Source: Vibrio gazogenes
GTDB taxonomy: Bacteria; Pseudomonadota; Gammaproteobacteria; Enterobacterales; Vibrionaceae
Length of the DNA: 64,000 bases
NCBI RefSeq assembly: GCF_023920225.1
Contig: NZ_CP092588.1
Location: forward strand, 496,001 to 560,000
Direction of reading: 5' to 3'
Each line of letters begins with the position of its first letter. Positions within the stretch are counted from its first letter, which is position 1. The translations under genes and the position numbers were made by a program. The notes under the pieces were generated by a model that ran no database searches, was not told where the DNA came from, and was given only the letters and a program-made list of their open reading frames with translations. Shown here piece after piece: positions 43,732 to 52,811 of this stretch.

Positions 43732-44085
43732 ATGAACCAAAAAATAACCGCTTATCATTATTCATATGAGACCGGCTTGTTTGTCGGCACCAGTTTGGCT
43801 TTCATTGAATATGGCTATGATCACTATATCAAGCCGCAATGTGCCACATTTACACCGCTGCCGGAATTCGATAATGCGACGCAGCAGTGCCGTTATCTGT
43901 CAGAGTATGATCGCTGGGCCGTTGAGGCGATTCCTGAAGTGCCAGATGACGATGCTGAAGCGACGCCAACAATGCTGTCGGAGCTATCTGAAGTGTCATC
44001 ATCTGCCATCGATGAACAGGCACACTCTGCGCAAGCGAAGCCCGGAGCGATGCGACGGCTGTTGAATCGACTCTCTTCCCGCTGA
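43732..44085 (+). CDS. Tail fibre 1 chaperone-like protein
   Basis: The product of 117 residues begins with an aromatic, beta-rich segment (YHYSYETGLFVGTSLAFIEYGY) and has an acidic, Ser-rich C-terminal half. Position directly after fibre 1, with AGAGG upstream, points to a fibre assembly chaperone. It is unrelated in sequence to the chaperone of fibre 2, so each may match its own fibre tip. Confidence 0.65.
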   Translation: MNQKITAYHYSYETGLFVGTSLAFIEYGYDHYIKPQCATFTPLPEFDNATQQCRYLSEYDRWAVEAIPEVPDDDAEATPTMLSELSEVSSSAIDEQAHSAQAKPGAMRRLLNRLSSR

Positions 44086-44206
44086 GCGGAAAGCACACAA
44101 TACGGTTAACCATGCTGAGCGGTGCAAATTCAACTTTATAAACAGAGCGTTATAAATATAGCTTGATGCTTTCATCGTTCAGCCCATCAAAAAAAGGTTT
44201 TTTATC
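44086..44206. other. Spacer between the two fibre cassettes
   Basis: This 121-bp gap has no gene and no strong terminator. It is AT-rich at its right half and could carry an extra promoter for the second cassette. No inverted repeat or invertase site that would indicate a switch was found. Confidence 0.4.
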
Positions 44207-46120
44207 ATGAGTCAAGTTGTGATTCCTTTGGAATTTGAGCGTTACCTGCAAGATCGGATTATCAACGGGCAAGCCCCGGATATGAATGAAATGATCTTTG
44301 CTTATCTACCCGATTTGGACTCGGAGCAGCCAATTGATCGTCATTTAGGACTGCCGAATCCGTCGTACTGGGTCTATCAACAAGATGTTATGCAGCAGGC
44401 GAAACTGAATGACGATGCAATCATTTATTCAGTCGTCATTCCTGGTACAGTCAAAGCATTTACGTTTAATGCGATTTATTTGCATGACAAGCAGACCGCC
44501 AATTCATGCGGTTTGGTCGTGCACAAAATGACAGAAACCAAAGAGCCGGAGATGTCGAGTGTTCGCTCTTGTGTTCAGCAATATTCAGGGGCGGCTGCGA
44601 TTGCGCAGATTCATGTGACGCCGGAAAGCTGGCAGATCGACTATCAGTCCCGCTTGTATGGTATGGATGACGACTTACGTTTGGCATGTTTGGATCTGTT
44701 TGGCGATGCATCATTTTTTGGCAATGGATTTCAGATCAAAGTCTCGGGCAGTGACTATTTGTGCTCTCCCGGTGTCGGTTATGTGGGCGGATTACGTTGT
44801 GTCAATCATGGTCAGACAGAAATCACAGATGTACTGCCAGCATCGGGCATCTACCTCGATGTGAGCTGGCAGGGGGGAGTCGTGAGCCGTTGGACCAGTA
44901 ACTGGAAACTTACAGCCAGTACAACGTCGTTGACCGATTATGTTGCTGATGGTGTTCAGCACTATGTGACGCAAATTGCCCGAGTTGAAACGGATGGTCG
45001 TGTAACGGATTTACGGCATTTAGGACTGGATGAAAACAAGCTTCCGGATGCGACGACGACAACCAAAGGGGTTGTCATTCGGGCAACTGATAATGAAGTT
45101 TTGAACGGCCAAGGAACGGGCACTTTTTCAACTGAACAATTTAGAAAAGTAATGTCTCGGTATGGATTTTTTGGTTCAACCTATGGATTAGGGTACATTG
45201 CTGATAACTCTGCTTTTGACTCAGCACCGCATGGACTGATTTCATTTTCATCAAAACTACCACTGAACAGTCAAATTGGTGTTGCATGGCAAGGCATTAA
45301 ATTACTCGACGGCTCAACCTATACAATTATTGCTGCTTCAAATAATGCGGGCGATCCGAAATTGGCCTTCTATCATTCGACGCAGAATAAATGGACGTCT
45401 GTCCTGACAAATCTCAACGCTCAATTCGCCCCATATCAATCAGATCGAGTCTATCGAACTGGTGATGTATGCACGACTTATGATTCTGGTATCGGTGAGC
45501 GAAAATTCTGGCAAATGTACGCAGGCCCGAATATGACTTGTGTCGGGAAAGACCCGGAAGATCCATTAAATCGACATGATGGGTGGTCAGATCCGTCAGC
45601 GCCATTTTGGTGGATCCCATATGGCGGAAAAGTAGGGCAACCCTTTTTCTGGCTTGATACGACCCCTCCAGAAGAAGCGGTTATGGAAATTAATGCTGAC
45701 TTACCTATTTCAGTTTACTGGCGCTTAGCCAAAGCATATCCACATCTGGTGACCGGAGATACGATCAACACAGGTGAGATCCGCGGTGAGTTTTTGCGTG
45801 TGCTTGATCAAGGGAGGGGCGTTGATTCTGGGCGCAGTATTAACTCATGGCAGAATTCATCAGCATTTGTGGGAGATGGTGATGGCTATAATATTCTGAT
45901 CCCTAATTTGGGGTCGGCAAAACACAAAGAAGTTTTAGGTTTTGAATTTGATAATGCGACGGATCCTATCTCGGCAAATTATGCAGCCCTTAATAATAAC
46001 GATCAAAATGCAAAGGTGATCACTTCTGGGGCAAAAAGTCTTGAGACAGCGAATACAGCATCAGATTTTGCTCGGTTGAGGGTTCGTAATATCGCTCGTC
46101 CAATGGCCATTTATATATAG
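44207..46120 (+). CDS. Tail fibre protein 2 (paralogue of fibre 1)
   Basis: The product of 637 residues shares its N-terminal part with fibre 1, including a 178-bp block that is 97 percent identical in DNA (44801-44978 with 42581-42758), but its C-terminal half is different and contains a Trp-rich segment (APFWWIPYGGKVGQPFFWL) and a collar-like end (GEIRGEFLRVLDQGRGVDSGR). Two fibres would allow two receptors or two alternative tips. Confidence 0.9.
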   Translation: MSQVVIPLEFERYLQDRIINGQAPDMNEMIFAYLPDLDSEQPIDRHLGLPNPSYWVYQQDVMQQAKLNDDAIIYSVVIPGTVKAFTFNAIYLHDKQTANSCGLVVHKMTETKEPEMSSVRSCVQQYSGAAAIAQIHVTPESWQIDYQSRLYGMDDDLRLACLDLFGDASFFGNGFQIKVSGSDYLCSPGVGYVGGLRCVNHGQTEITDVLPASGIYLDVSWQGGVVSRWTSNWKLTASTTSLTDYVADGVQHYVTQIARVETDGRVTDLRHLGLDENKLPDATTTTKGVVIRATDNEVLNGQGTGTFSTEQFRKVMSRYGFFGSTYGLGYIADNSAFDSAPHGLISFSSKLPLNSQIGVAWQGIKLLDGSTYTIIAASNNAGDPKLAFYHSTQNKWTSVLTNLNAQFAPYQSDRVYRTGDVCTTYDSGIGERKFWQMYAGPNMTCVGKDPEDPLNRHDGWSDPSAPFWWIPYGGKVGQPFFWLDTTPPEEAVMEINADLPISVYWRLAKAYPHLVTGDTINTGEIRGEFLRVLDQGRGVDSGRSINSWQNSSAFVGDGDGYNILIPNLGSAKHKEVLGFEFDNATDPISANYAALNNNDQNAKVITSGAKSLETANTASDFARLRVRNIARPMAIYI

Positions 46121-46130
46121 AGGATTCACG

Positions 46131-46697
46131 ATGAAATACTGGCAATTTGACACAGTAACAAGAGAAGTTTCTACCATTGCAACAGAGGCTTTAAAGCGTG
46201 GGGGTATATATCATATTCCAACCAATGCAATTACGGTTTGTCCTCGAAAACCTAAATCTGGATTTGCCGTTGTTGCTTTCAAAAATAAGAATGGCACAAA
46301 ATATATTGAGGATTATCGCGGATCATTAATTACTCATACAACCAACCATTCGACGAAAGTTCACAATACTCTTGGACCTATTCCAGAAGACTGGACACTT
46401 AAGCCTCGGCCTTTGCATGGTTATTGGGATAGCGAGATTGGCGATTGGGTGATTGATATCATCTCTCAGAAAAAGGAGATTGCTAAATCCGAATATCAAT
46501 GGGTGCAATCCGAACTGGCTGATGTCGATATCCAGCTCAAATATCACACGACCGGCGATAGCAAAAGGCGGCAACTGACCGAGAAAGACTGGAAGACCTA
46601 CGCGATTGCGCTACGTGATTACACCACTACTGACGACGCGGGCAATCCGGTGCTGGTGGGTGATGTACGGCCGCATCGGCCAACGGAAGAGCGCTGA
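46131..46697 (+). CDS. Tail fibre assembly protein (Tfa-like)
   Basis: The product of 188 residues has the layout of Tfa proteins: an N-terminal beta region, WDSEIGDWVID near residue 100, and a helical C-terminal half ending in YTTTDDAGNPVLVGDVRPHRP. Tfa proteins bind the fibre tip and help it fold. It follows fibre 2 after ten bases. Confidence 0.85.
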   Translation: MKYWQFDTVTREVSTIATEALKRGGIYHIPTNAITVCPRKPKSGFAVVAFKNKNGTKYIEDYRGSLITHTTNHSTKVHNTLGPIPEDWTLKPRPLHGYWDSEIGDWVIDIISQKKEIAKSEYQWVQSELADVDIQLKYHTTGDSKRRQLTEKDWKTYAIALRDYTTTDDAGNPVLVGDVRPHRPTEER

Positions 46698-46699
46698 TT

Positions 46700-47587
46700 A
46701 TGTGGACAGAATCATCACTCTCATGGCCCGGTTCAGCCAACGATATTCAAGCCCGGGCGGCATCGGTGATCGACCAGGTCGGGGCCGATCATGGCGAAGC
46801 GCGTTTGTCTGCGCTGGAAGGTGATGCCGCTTTCGGACGTCTGCCACTGAGTCACAATGCGCAAGCGTTGTTGAACCTGCGTTCGGAACTGGATCATTTA
46901 CTCAGTCAGGGGCAAGTGCTGACAGTGACGCCGTATCAGTTTCAGGTTGGGGAGGATAGCGACTCCGGTGATGTTCTCGATGCAGACGCTGCGACTCAGC
47001 GTTTGGCTGAGAAGCTCACTGACTATGCGGATTTACACCGGCCCGCAGGGCGGCTCCACGCGATTGTTGTGATGCTGACCGGGCCGACCAGAAAGCAGTT
47101 TGCCGAGCAACTCCAACGTGTGACGAGTGTGATACCGCTGCCTGAATGGTGTCAGGCCCAGCGCCAGACCGAGTCGTTACTGGCCGCAGAACATGAGAAA
47201 TTACGCAAACCGGCTGCGATTGTTCAGCCTCGGTTTAAACCGGTAGCGCCTTTGTCGACCAAGCCGTTTGTCGATATGAATGCTGCGCTTGGAACGCACA
47301 TTGCGACGTTGGAGTCGCTGGCCAGTGATCGGGTCAATATCATTGGCAAGCTCCGTCAGTTGGCAGAAAAGCGTCAAGCCACACTACAAACGGTTAGTGA
47401 CACGCTTCAGACAATACAAACCATGGATGCTCAAGTCTGGTCGGTCGCTTTAACGGGTGAGCTGGCAAGCTTAAGTCATCAGTTAGCGGAGATGTCACCG
47501 CCCAACTACCATCGGTACGCAGTTGCCAGCCTGATACTCAGTGTATCTCCGATGCCATTTTTCGAGGAGTTACTATGTTCGCCTTAA
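46700..47587 (+). CDS. Phage tail-locus protein of unknown function
   Basis: The product of 295 residues has no motif I recognise. It has an N-terminal region with an Asp-rich turn (GEDSDSGDVLDADA), a long helical middle and a coiled-coil-like stretch (residues 205-265). It sits between the fibre cassettes and the hub genes, so a structural or assembly role in the baseplate is inferred. It overlaps the next gene by 13 bases. Confidence 0.7.
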   Translation: MWTESSLSWPGSANDIQARAASVIDQVGADHGEARLSALEGDAAFGRLPLSHNAQALLNLRSELDHLLSQGQVLTVTPYQFQVGEDSDSGDVLDADAATQRLAEKLTDYADLHRPAGRLHAIVVMLTGPTRKQFAEQLQRVTSVIPLPEWCQAQRQTESLLAAEHEKLRKPAAIVQPRFKPVAPLSTKPFVDMNAALGTHIATLESLASDRVNIIGKLRQLAEKRQATLQTVSDTLQTIQTMDAQVWSVALTGELASLSHQLAEMSPPNYHRYAVASLILSVSPMPFFEELLCSP

Positions 47588-48120
47588 ATGGTCATACATT
47601 TGGATTAAAGAATCTTACCGTCAGTTTTGAGCGGGAAATGAAGAGTAAAGATATGAGTGCTCAATCGTCTGGCACGCAAGAAGCGGAACAGGGCGATAAA
47701 GCTGCAACACTCAATGTCTCCGGGATGATTGCTTTTCACGACATTCACAAGCTGGGAATCTTGCAAACGATGAGCTCAGCCAAAGATAGCAAAGGCAATC
47801 GCATGGTTTATACCATTATCGAAGAAATGGCGAATGCATTTAAAATCAAGAATGTCAGATTTTCCGGGCGCTTTTCTGCAACCCAACAGGAAAATATGAT
47901 GGCCTGGAAGGTCTCTTTTCAGCTCAAAGAATCGAACAGTGTTGCAGAGCAGAAAGAGGCTCGGCAAAAAGAACAGACTAAAGCAGAACCGGCTGAGAAC
48001 CCGCGTCTGCAGCAGTCATTGCAAAAAAATAAGCGACAAACAGGACAGACTAAAGCCAAACCAGTTCAGGATTCTCGTTTTCAACAGTCATTGAAACAAA
48101 ATAAGGAGGCGACCCGATGA
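47575..48120 (+). CDS. Baseplate-associated tail protein
   Basis: The product of 181 residues has a folded N-terminal part of about 120 residues and a C-terminal tail with a repeated Lys/Gln-rich motif (two copies of roughly RLQQSLQKNK). Its position before the hub gene corresponds to small P2 baseplate proteins such as gpU, but similarity is not clear. GAGGAG precedes the ATG. It overlaps the hub gene (ATGA). Confidence 0.65.
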   Translation: MFALNGHTFGLKNLTVSFEREMKSKDMSAQSSGTQEAEQGDKAATLNVSGMIAFHDIHKLGILQTMSSAKDSKGNRMVYTIIEEMANAFKIKNVRFSGRFSATQQENMMAWKVSFQLKESNSVAEQKEARQKEQTKAEPAENPRLQQSLQKNKRQTGQTKAKPVQDSRFQQSLKQNKEATR

Positions 48121-49709
48121 ATTTGGAAAAACGGCTCTATATTTCCGGGGAAGAGGTGCCTCTCGCCCGACAGATGATCAGTCTGAAATTGTCGCTGGGT
48201 AGCAAGGCCATTTTCACCATTCAGGCTGAACATGCCCCGGAACGTTACGAACTGGTACGGCTGGATATCGGCTATGAGCATGACCTATTTATCTTTTTTG
48301 AAGGTTATATTGATAAAATCCAGTCGGCAGAAAATGGCTTCTTCAAGATTACGGTCAAAGAAAATGCCGGTATTCTCAGCCAGCGGTGGCCGATCAGTCT
48401 TGAGCATCCGACAGCGATTGATGTGCTTGATCAACTGGCTTTACTGACCGGTTTGGATTTTAAATATCCGGATACCGACTATATGCGGCAAGTCATTCCT
48501 AACTTCGTGCATCAGGGAAATGGCTATCAATGTTTGGATGAGCTGGCCAAAGCATTTGCAATCGAAGATTGTATCTGGTGTCAGGATACCGATCAGAACA
48601 TTTATGTGGGTAGTTATGCTGATAGTCGCTTTGCCGGAAAACCGATGTCGATTCCGGCTGAGTTCACTTCGCGTCAGACGAGTAATAGTGTCACGTTTGT
48701 GCCGTATCCGATGCTGCGACCCGGCCGAGTGATGAATGGTCACCGGATCACGCGGGTGGATCTGATCGAAGATGAGATGACGGCTTACTGGCAACCTGCC
48801 AGTAGTGAAGCCACAGCACAGAAACAGCAGATTTATAATGACTTTCCTGAACTCTCGGCAGGATATCATTTACCGTTGTTCGGCCGAGTTGAAGCGGTTC
48901 GTGATGCGGTACCACAAGGGAAGATCGCTGATTCATTTCGACCGCGTTATGCGGTTGATGTGCAGATGTTAGACGCGGATCTTCAGCCCGATTCTTCTGT
49001 ACCGGTTTATCGTTCAATTCCGTTGCCGATCGCGATGGGTGGTGTCGAATCGGGGTTACTGGCGTACCCGCTTGAAGGTATGTTGGTAGAAATTGCGTTT
49101 GCTTATGGGCGCAGTGATCGGCCGATCATTCGGGGAATTTATGGTCTCAATCATATGCTGCCATCGATTGAGCCCGGTGAGCAGTTGCAACAACAGCGCG
49201 ATGAAGTCAGCCGACGCATTGACGCTGCCGGAAATATCACCGATAAAACCGATCAACAGATGATACGAGCAGCGGATCAGATGCAGGATCAGGCACAACA
49301 TTATCAGGGCGGATTCGGTCAGCATCAGTTGGATATCCGGGAACATAGTCAGGAAAATATCGCGGGTAAGAAACAGATTGAGGCTTTGGGCGCGGTTGAA
49401 TTGCTGGCCGGCGATAATCTGGAGCTTGGCAGTCTGGGCAATCTGCATGTTGCTACCGCAGGGGATTGGATCACAACCGTCGGTCAACTACGCAATACCG
49501 TGATTCAATTGAATGATCAGCTCAAAATTATGGGTAACCGATTGGAAGTGATCGAAAAAGACTGGGAAGCTTCGGCGGCCAATATGCGTTTTACCGCAGA
49601 TTTGATCACGATGAATGGCGGGAAAGGCGTCGTACAAGGTGACTGTATTTGTGCCTTTACCGGCAAGAAACATTCGGATCTTTCTTCAACCGTTAAAGCA
49701 GGAAAATAA
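48117..49709 (+). CDS. Baseplate hub and spike protein (gpD-gpV-like)
   Basis: The product of 530 residues combines a gpD/gp27-like hub (residues 1 to about 270) with a gpV/gp5-like OB and needle part (LPIAMGGVESGLLAYPLEGM, then IIRGIYGLNHMLP and a beta-rich C-terminal third), so it is built like a VgrG. It would form the membrane-piercing tip. AAGGAGG precedes the ATG. In P2 these functions are on separate proteins. Confidence 0.83.
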   Translation: MNLEKRLYISGEEVPLARQMISLKLSLGSKAIFTIQAEHAPERYELVRLDIGYEHDLFIFFEGYIDKIQSAENGFFKITVKENAGILSQRWPISLEHPTAIDVLDQLALLTGLDFKYPDTDYMRQVIPNFVHQGNGYQCLDELAKAFAIEDCIWCQDTDQNIYVGSYADSRFAGKPMSIPAEFTSRQTSNSVTFVPYPMLRPGRVMNGHRITRVDLIEDEMTAYWQPASSEATAQKQQIYNDFPELSAGYHLPLFGRVEAVRDAVPQGKIADSFRPRYAVDVQMLDADLQPDSSVPVYRSIPLPIAMGGVESGLLAYPLEGMLVEIAFAYGRSDRPIIRGIYGLNHMLPSIEPGEQLQQQRDEVSRRIDAAGNITDKTDQQMIRAADQMQDQAQHYQGGFGQHQLDIREHSQENIAGKKQIEALGAVELLAGDNLELGSLGNLHVATAGDWITTVGQLRNTVIQLNDQLKIMGNRLEVIEKDWEASAANMRFTADLITMNGGKGVVQGDCICAFTGKKHSDLSSTVKAGK

Positions 49710-49710
49710 A

Positions 49711-49908
49711 ATGGCATTAAGTAAACCATCACTGAAAAAACGAATTATAACGGAACTGAAAGGGCAAGGATTTGTGACGGAAGGTGAACATGCCCGTTCT
49801 GAGGAACTGGCTACAGCACTGGCAAACGCGATTGTCGATGAAATCACCCAAAACGCCGAGGCGATCGTTTCCGGCGGAAGCTCTGCGGGGCAGTGGCCAG
49901 TGAATTAG
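49711..49908 (+). CDS. Small tail-locus protein (65 aa)
   Basis: The product of 65 residues (ATG 49711 behind AGGAAAATAAA) is mostly helical with a Gly/Ser-rich end (AIVSGGSSAGQWPVN). It begins right after the hub gene and is the last gene of the tail operon. A spike-tip or assembly role is possible but no family was recognised. Confidence 0.65.
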   Translation: MALSKPSLKKRIITELKGQGFVTEGEHARSEELATALANAIVDEITQNAEAIVSGGSSAGQWPVN

Positions 49909-49939
49909 TCCGCTTGGCATCGGATTCTTCGGTAGCATG

Positions 49940-50248
49940 TTATGAACGCTGTGTTTCAAACTTGATCGTAGTCATCAGTGACAGAACCACTTGTTTGAGA
50001 TTGGGCGGCATTTGATGCCAGAGTGTCAGGTATTCAGCGTTGTTGAGATGATCAGCCTGCGCCATCTCAGCAACGCCGAGTACCACCATAATTTGATCTC
50101 TCATTTCCAGCGTCATGGATTGGCGTCCGGATAAGACACGTTTAATTTTGGACTCGTCGATTCCGGAAAGGGTTGCCAACTGTGCATAAGAGAGTCCTTT
50201 ATTTTTTAATATTTTCCGAATGAAGATAACAGTGGGATGCAAAATCAA
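49940..50248 (-). CDS. Small XRE-type HTH regulator
   Basis: The product of 102 residues has a helix-turn-helix (YAQLATLSGIDESKIKRVLSGRQ) in its first half and no peptidase domain. It converges on the tail operon and marks its right edge. It may be a second regulator of the locus, or a chromosomal gene next to the insertion point. Confidence 0.75.
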   Translation of the reverse strand: MILHPTVIFIRKILKNKGLSYAQLATLSGIDESKIKRVLSGRQSMTLEMRDQIMVVLGVAEMAQADHLNNAEYLTLWHQMPPNLKQVVLSLMTTIKFETQRS

Positions 50249-50461
50249 TCCTTAAAACAACGCATATGATAGTTAACAATATTATCATTAAAGGTATTGA
50301 TTCTATTGCTGATTTCATGACGGGAAGATAGTTCGCCTATTGAACTTTTTTTTCTGCTCAGTTTGTTTTTCGGACTAATTGAAAGTTGTTGGTAGCAGAT
50401 CTCATAAAATTTATTGCACTATAGCAAAATATACAAATTCAACGCGAGGCATAGGGTTATT

Positions 50462-50692
50462 ATGAATAATAAAATCAAAGAGTTAGAATATATTGCTGAT
50501 GAGGCGGAACTAGCGATGCTGGCACTATCTTCTATGTTATTAATGGATTATAAAGGCGTGGCGGTATTACAAAGAAAGATGCATGAAATTAGTCAGAAAG
50601 CCCATCAGTTGATCGCACAAGAAACGCGTCAGCGCAAAGAGGTTGTTTACAAGGTTGAACTTGAGACAAAAGAATATCATCCATCGGTTTGA
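50462..50692 (+). CDS. Small hypothetical helical protein
   Basis: The product of 76 residues is predicted by eye to be almost all helix (ELEYIADEAELAMLALSSMLL) and charged at its end. ATG 50462 has AGGG upstream; the frame could also start at 50414. A plausible -35/-10 pair lies before it (TTGCAC near 50413, TATACA-like near 50430). It is not recognised and may belong to the tail locus or to the flank. Confidence 0.55.
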   Translation: MNNKIKELEYIADEAELAMLALSSMLLMDYKGVAVLQRKMHEISQKAHQLIAQETRQRKEVVYKVELETKEYHPSV

Positions 50693-50840
50693 TAAATGGG
50701 TTGTGATTTCATCTCGTTGATTTAGAATAGTCGATAAGGTACTCAGGATGGTGCATCCGTATTTGCATCAAAATGGGTACTATTTTTATGTCGCGTGTTT
50801 TGCTCTGAAAAAACACAAAATGTACGAATCAATAAAGCAA

Positions 50841-50861
50841 GTGTTGCTTGGTGCGCAACAC
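50841..50861 (+). promoter_or_regulatory. thrS leader: tRNA-Thr anticodon-arm mimic
   Basis: A 7-bp stem GTGTTGC/GCAACAC closes a 7-nt loop TTGGTGC. Numbered as an anticodon loop it has U33 and the anticodon GGU, which is that of tRNA-Thr. It ends 18 bases before the thrS ATG and its ribosome site AAAGGA. E. coli ThrRS binds an analogous hairpin in its own mRNA and blocks translation, so the same autoregulation is inferred here. Confidence 0.78.
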
Positions 50862-50879
50862 CACTGTAAAGGATAAATC

Positions 50880-52808
50880 ATGCCTAATATTACTCTTCCT
50901 GACGGTAGTCAACGTCAATTCGATCACCCTGTTTCAGTTTCAGACGTTGCTTTATCTATCGGTGCTGGTCTTGCGAAAGCGACCATTGCCGGACGTGTTA
51001 ACGGCGTTCGTGTTGACGCCTGTGATCTCATTGAAAACGATGCCAGCTTAGAAATCATCACGGCAAAAGATGAAGTTGATGGTTTGGAAATCGTGCGTCA
51101 CTCATGTGCCCACTTATTGGGACATGCGCTGAAGCAACTGTATCCTGATGCCAAGATGGCGATTGGTCCAACAATCGACAATGGTTTTTATTACGATATC
51201 GATTTAGAACAGTCATTGTCGCAAGAGGATTTGGAAAAAATTGAAGCGCGGATGAAAGCGCTGGCTAAAACCAAATATCAAGTGGTCAAAAAGAATGTCA
51301 GTTGGCAGGAAGCACGTGATACGTTTGAATCTCGTGGAGAACCATACAAGATAGAAATTCTGGATGAAAACGTGGCGCGTGACGATCATCCCGGCCTATA
51401 TCATCATGAAGAATATACTGATATGTGTCGCGGCCCCCATGTTCCTCATATGGGATTTTGTCAGCATTTTAAATTATTGAATGTGGCTGGCGCTTACTGG
51501 CGTGGTAACAGCGATAATAAAATGTTGCAGCGTATTTATGGTACGGCTTTTCACGATAAGAAAGCCCTGAGTGCGCATTTGACTCGTCTGGAAGAAGCAG
51601 CCAAACGCGATCACCGCAAAATCGGTAAACAACTCGATTTATTCCATATGCAGCAAGAAGCGCCGGGAATGGTATTTTGGCATCATAACGGCTGGTCTGT
51701 CTTCCGCGATTTAGAAGTTTTTGTCCGTGAAAAGCTGACGGAATATGATTATCAGGAAGTGAAAGGTCCACTTATGATGGATCGCGTCCTGTGGGAACGT
51801 TCTGGGCACTGGGATAAATATGCCGAAGCGATGTTCACAACAAATTCTGAAAATCGTGAGTATGCGATTAAGCCAATGAATTGTCCCGGTCATGTTCAGA
51901 TTTTTAATCAAGGTCTGAAATCCTACCGTGATTTACCATTGCGAATGGCGGAGTTTGGTTCATGCCATCGAAACGAGCCGTCAGGGTCTCTGCATGGCAT
52001 CATGCGGGTACGTGGCTTTACTCAAGATGATGCTCATATTTTCTGTACTGAAGAACAGATTCAGCAAGAAGTCACTTCTTGTATTAAAATGGTCTATGAT
52101 GTTTACCGGACGTTTGGTTTCGAGAATATTGCAGTGAAGCTTTCGACTCGCCCTGAACAGCGGGTTGGTAGTGATGAAATTTGGGATCGTTCTGAAGAAG
52201 CACTAATGCTCTCGCTGAAATCAATGAATATCGATTATGATATTCAGGAAGGCGAAGGGGCATTCTATGGACCGAAAATTGAGTTTACATTGCATGATTG
52301 CCTTGACCGGGCATGGCAGTGTGGTACAGTGCAGCTCGATTTTAATCTGCCGAGCCGTTTAGGCGCGACTTATGTCGGTGAAAACAATGAGCGTCTGGTG
52401 CCTGTGATGATTCACCGGGCAATTTTAGGCTCACTGGAGCGGTTCATCGGTATTTTGATTGAAGAATATGCAGGATTTTTCCCGACTTGGCTTGCACCAG
52501 AGCAGGCAGTCGTATTAAATATTACTGATAAACAATCGGATTATGTTCAGAATGTGGTACGAAAACTACAAAAATGTGGGATTCGAGCAAAAGCAGACTT
52601 GAGAAATGAAAAGATAGGCTTTAAAATCCGCGAACATACTTTGAAACGTGTACCGTATATGCTGGTTTGTGGCGATCAGGAAGTAGAAGCTGGCGAAATC
52701 GCAGTACGGACACGAAGAGGCAAAGACTTAGGTAAATTTAAGCTGGATGATTTCATTGAGTTGGTCCGGACCGAAGTCTTAAGCCGTAAGCTCAATCTGG
52801 AGGAATAA
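50880..52808 (+). CDS. thrS: Threonyl-tRNA synthetase
   Basis: ThrRS charges tRNA-Thr. The product has 642 residues, matching E. coli. Domains in order are TGS (residues 1-65), the editing domain with HSCAHLLGHALKQLYP, the class II catalytic core with MNCPGHVQIF (zinc-binding Cys), motif 2 around MAEFGSCHRNEPSGSLHG, motif 3 near ILGSLERFIGILIEE, and the anticodon-binding domain (from VVLNITDKQ). It starts the thrS-infC-rpmI-rplT cluster and infC begins three bases after its stop. Confidence 0.98.
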   Translation: MPNITLPDGSQRQFDHPVSVSDVALSIGAGLAKATIAGRVNGVRVDACDLIENDASLEIITAKDEVDGLEIVRHSCAHLLGHALKQLYPDAKMAIGPTIDNGFYYDIDLEQSLSQEDLEKIEARMKALAKTKYQVVKKNVSWQEARDTFESRGEPYKIEILDENVARDDHPGLYHHEEYTDMCRGPHVPHMGFCQHFKLLNVAGAYWRGNSDNKMLQRIYGTAFHDKKALSAHLTRLEEAAKRDHRKIGKQLDLFHMQQEAPGMVFWHHNGWSVFRDLEVFVREKLTEYDYQEVKGPLMMDRVLWERSGHWDKYAEAMFTTNSENREYAIKPMNCPGHVQIFNQGLKSYRDLPLRMAEFGSCHRNEPSGSLHGIMRVRGFTQDDAHIFCTEEQIQQEVTSCIKMVYDVYRTFGFENIAVKLSTRPEQRVGSDEIWDRSEEALMLSLKSMNIDYDIQEGEGAFYGPKIEFTLHDCLDRAWQCGTVQLDFNLPSRLGATYVGENNERLVPVMIHRAILGSLERFIGILIEEYAGFFPTWLAPEQAVVLNITDKQSDYVQNVVRKLQKCGIRAKADLRNEKIGFKIREHTLKRVPYMLVCGDQEVEAGEIAVRTRRGKDLGKFKLDDFIELVRTEVLSRKLNLEE

Positions 52809-52811
52809 ACT

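Noticed and set aside
43730..44206. A possible invertible switch between the two fibre cassettes.
   Set aside because: Both cassettes point the same way, no inverted repeats flank them and no invertase gene is present.
30262..50879. Search for attachment-site direct repeats flanking the tail locus.
   Set aside because: No convincing direct repeat or tRNA end was seen at the two edges by eye, consistent with a fixed locus; a computed repeat search could still find a short one.
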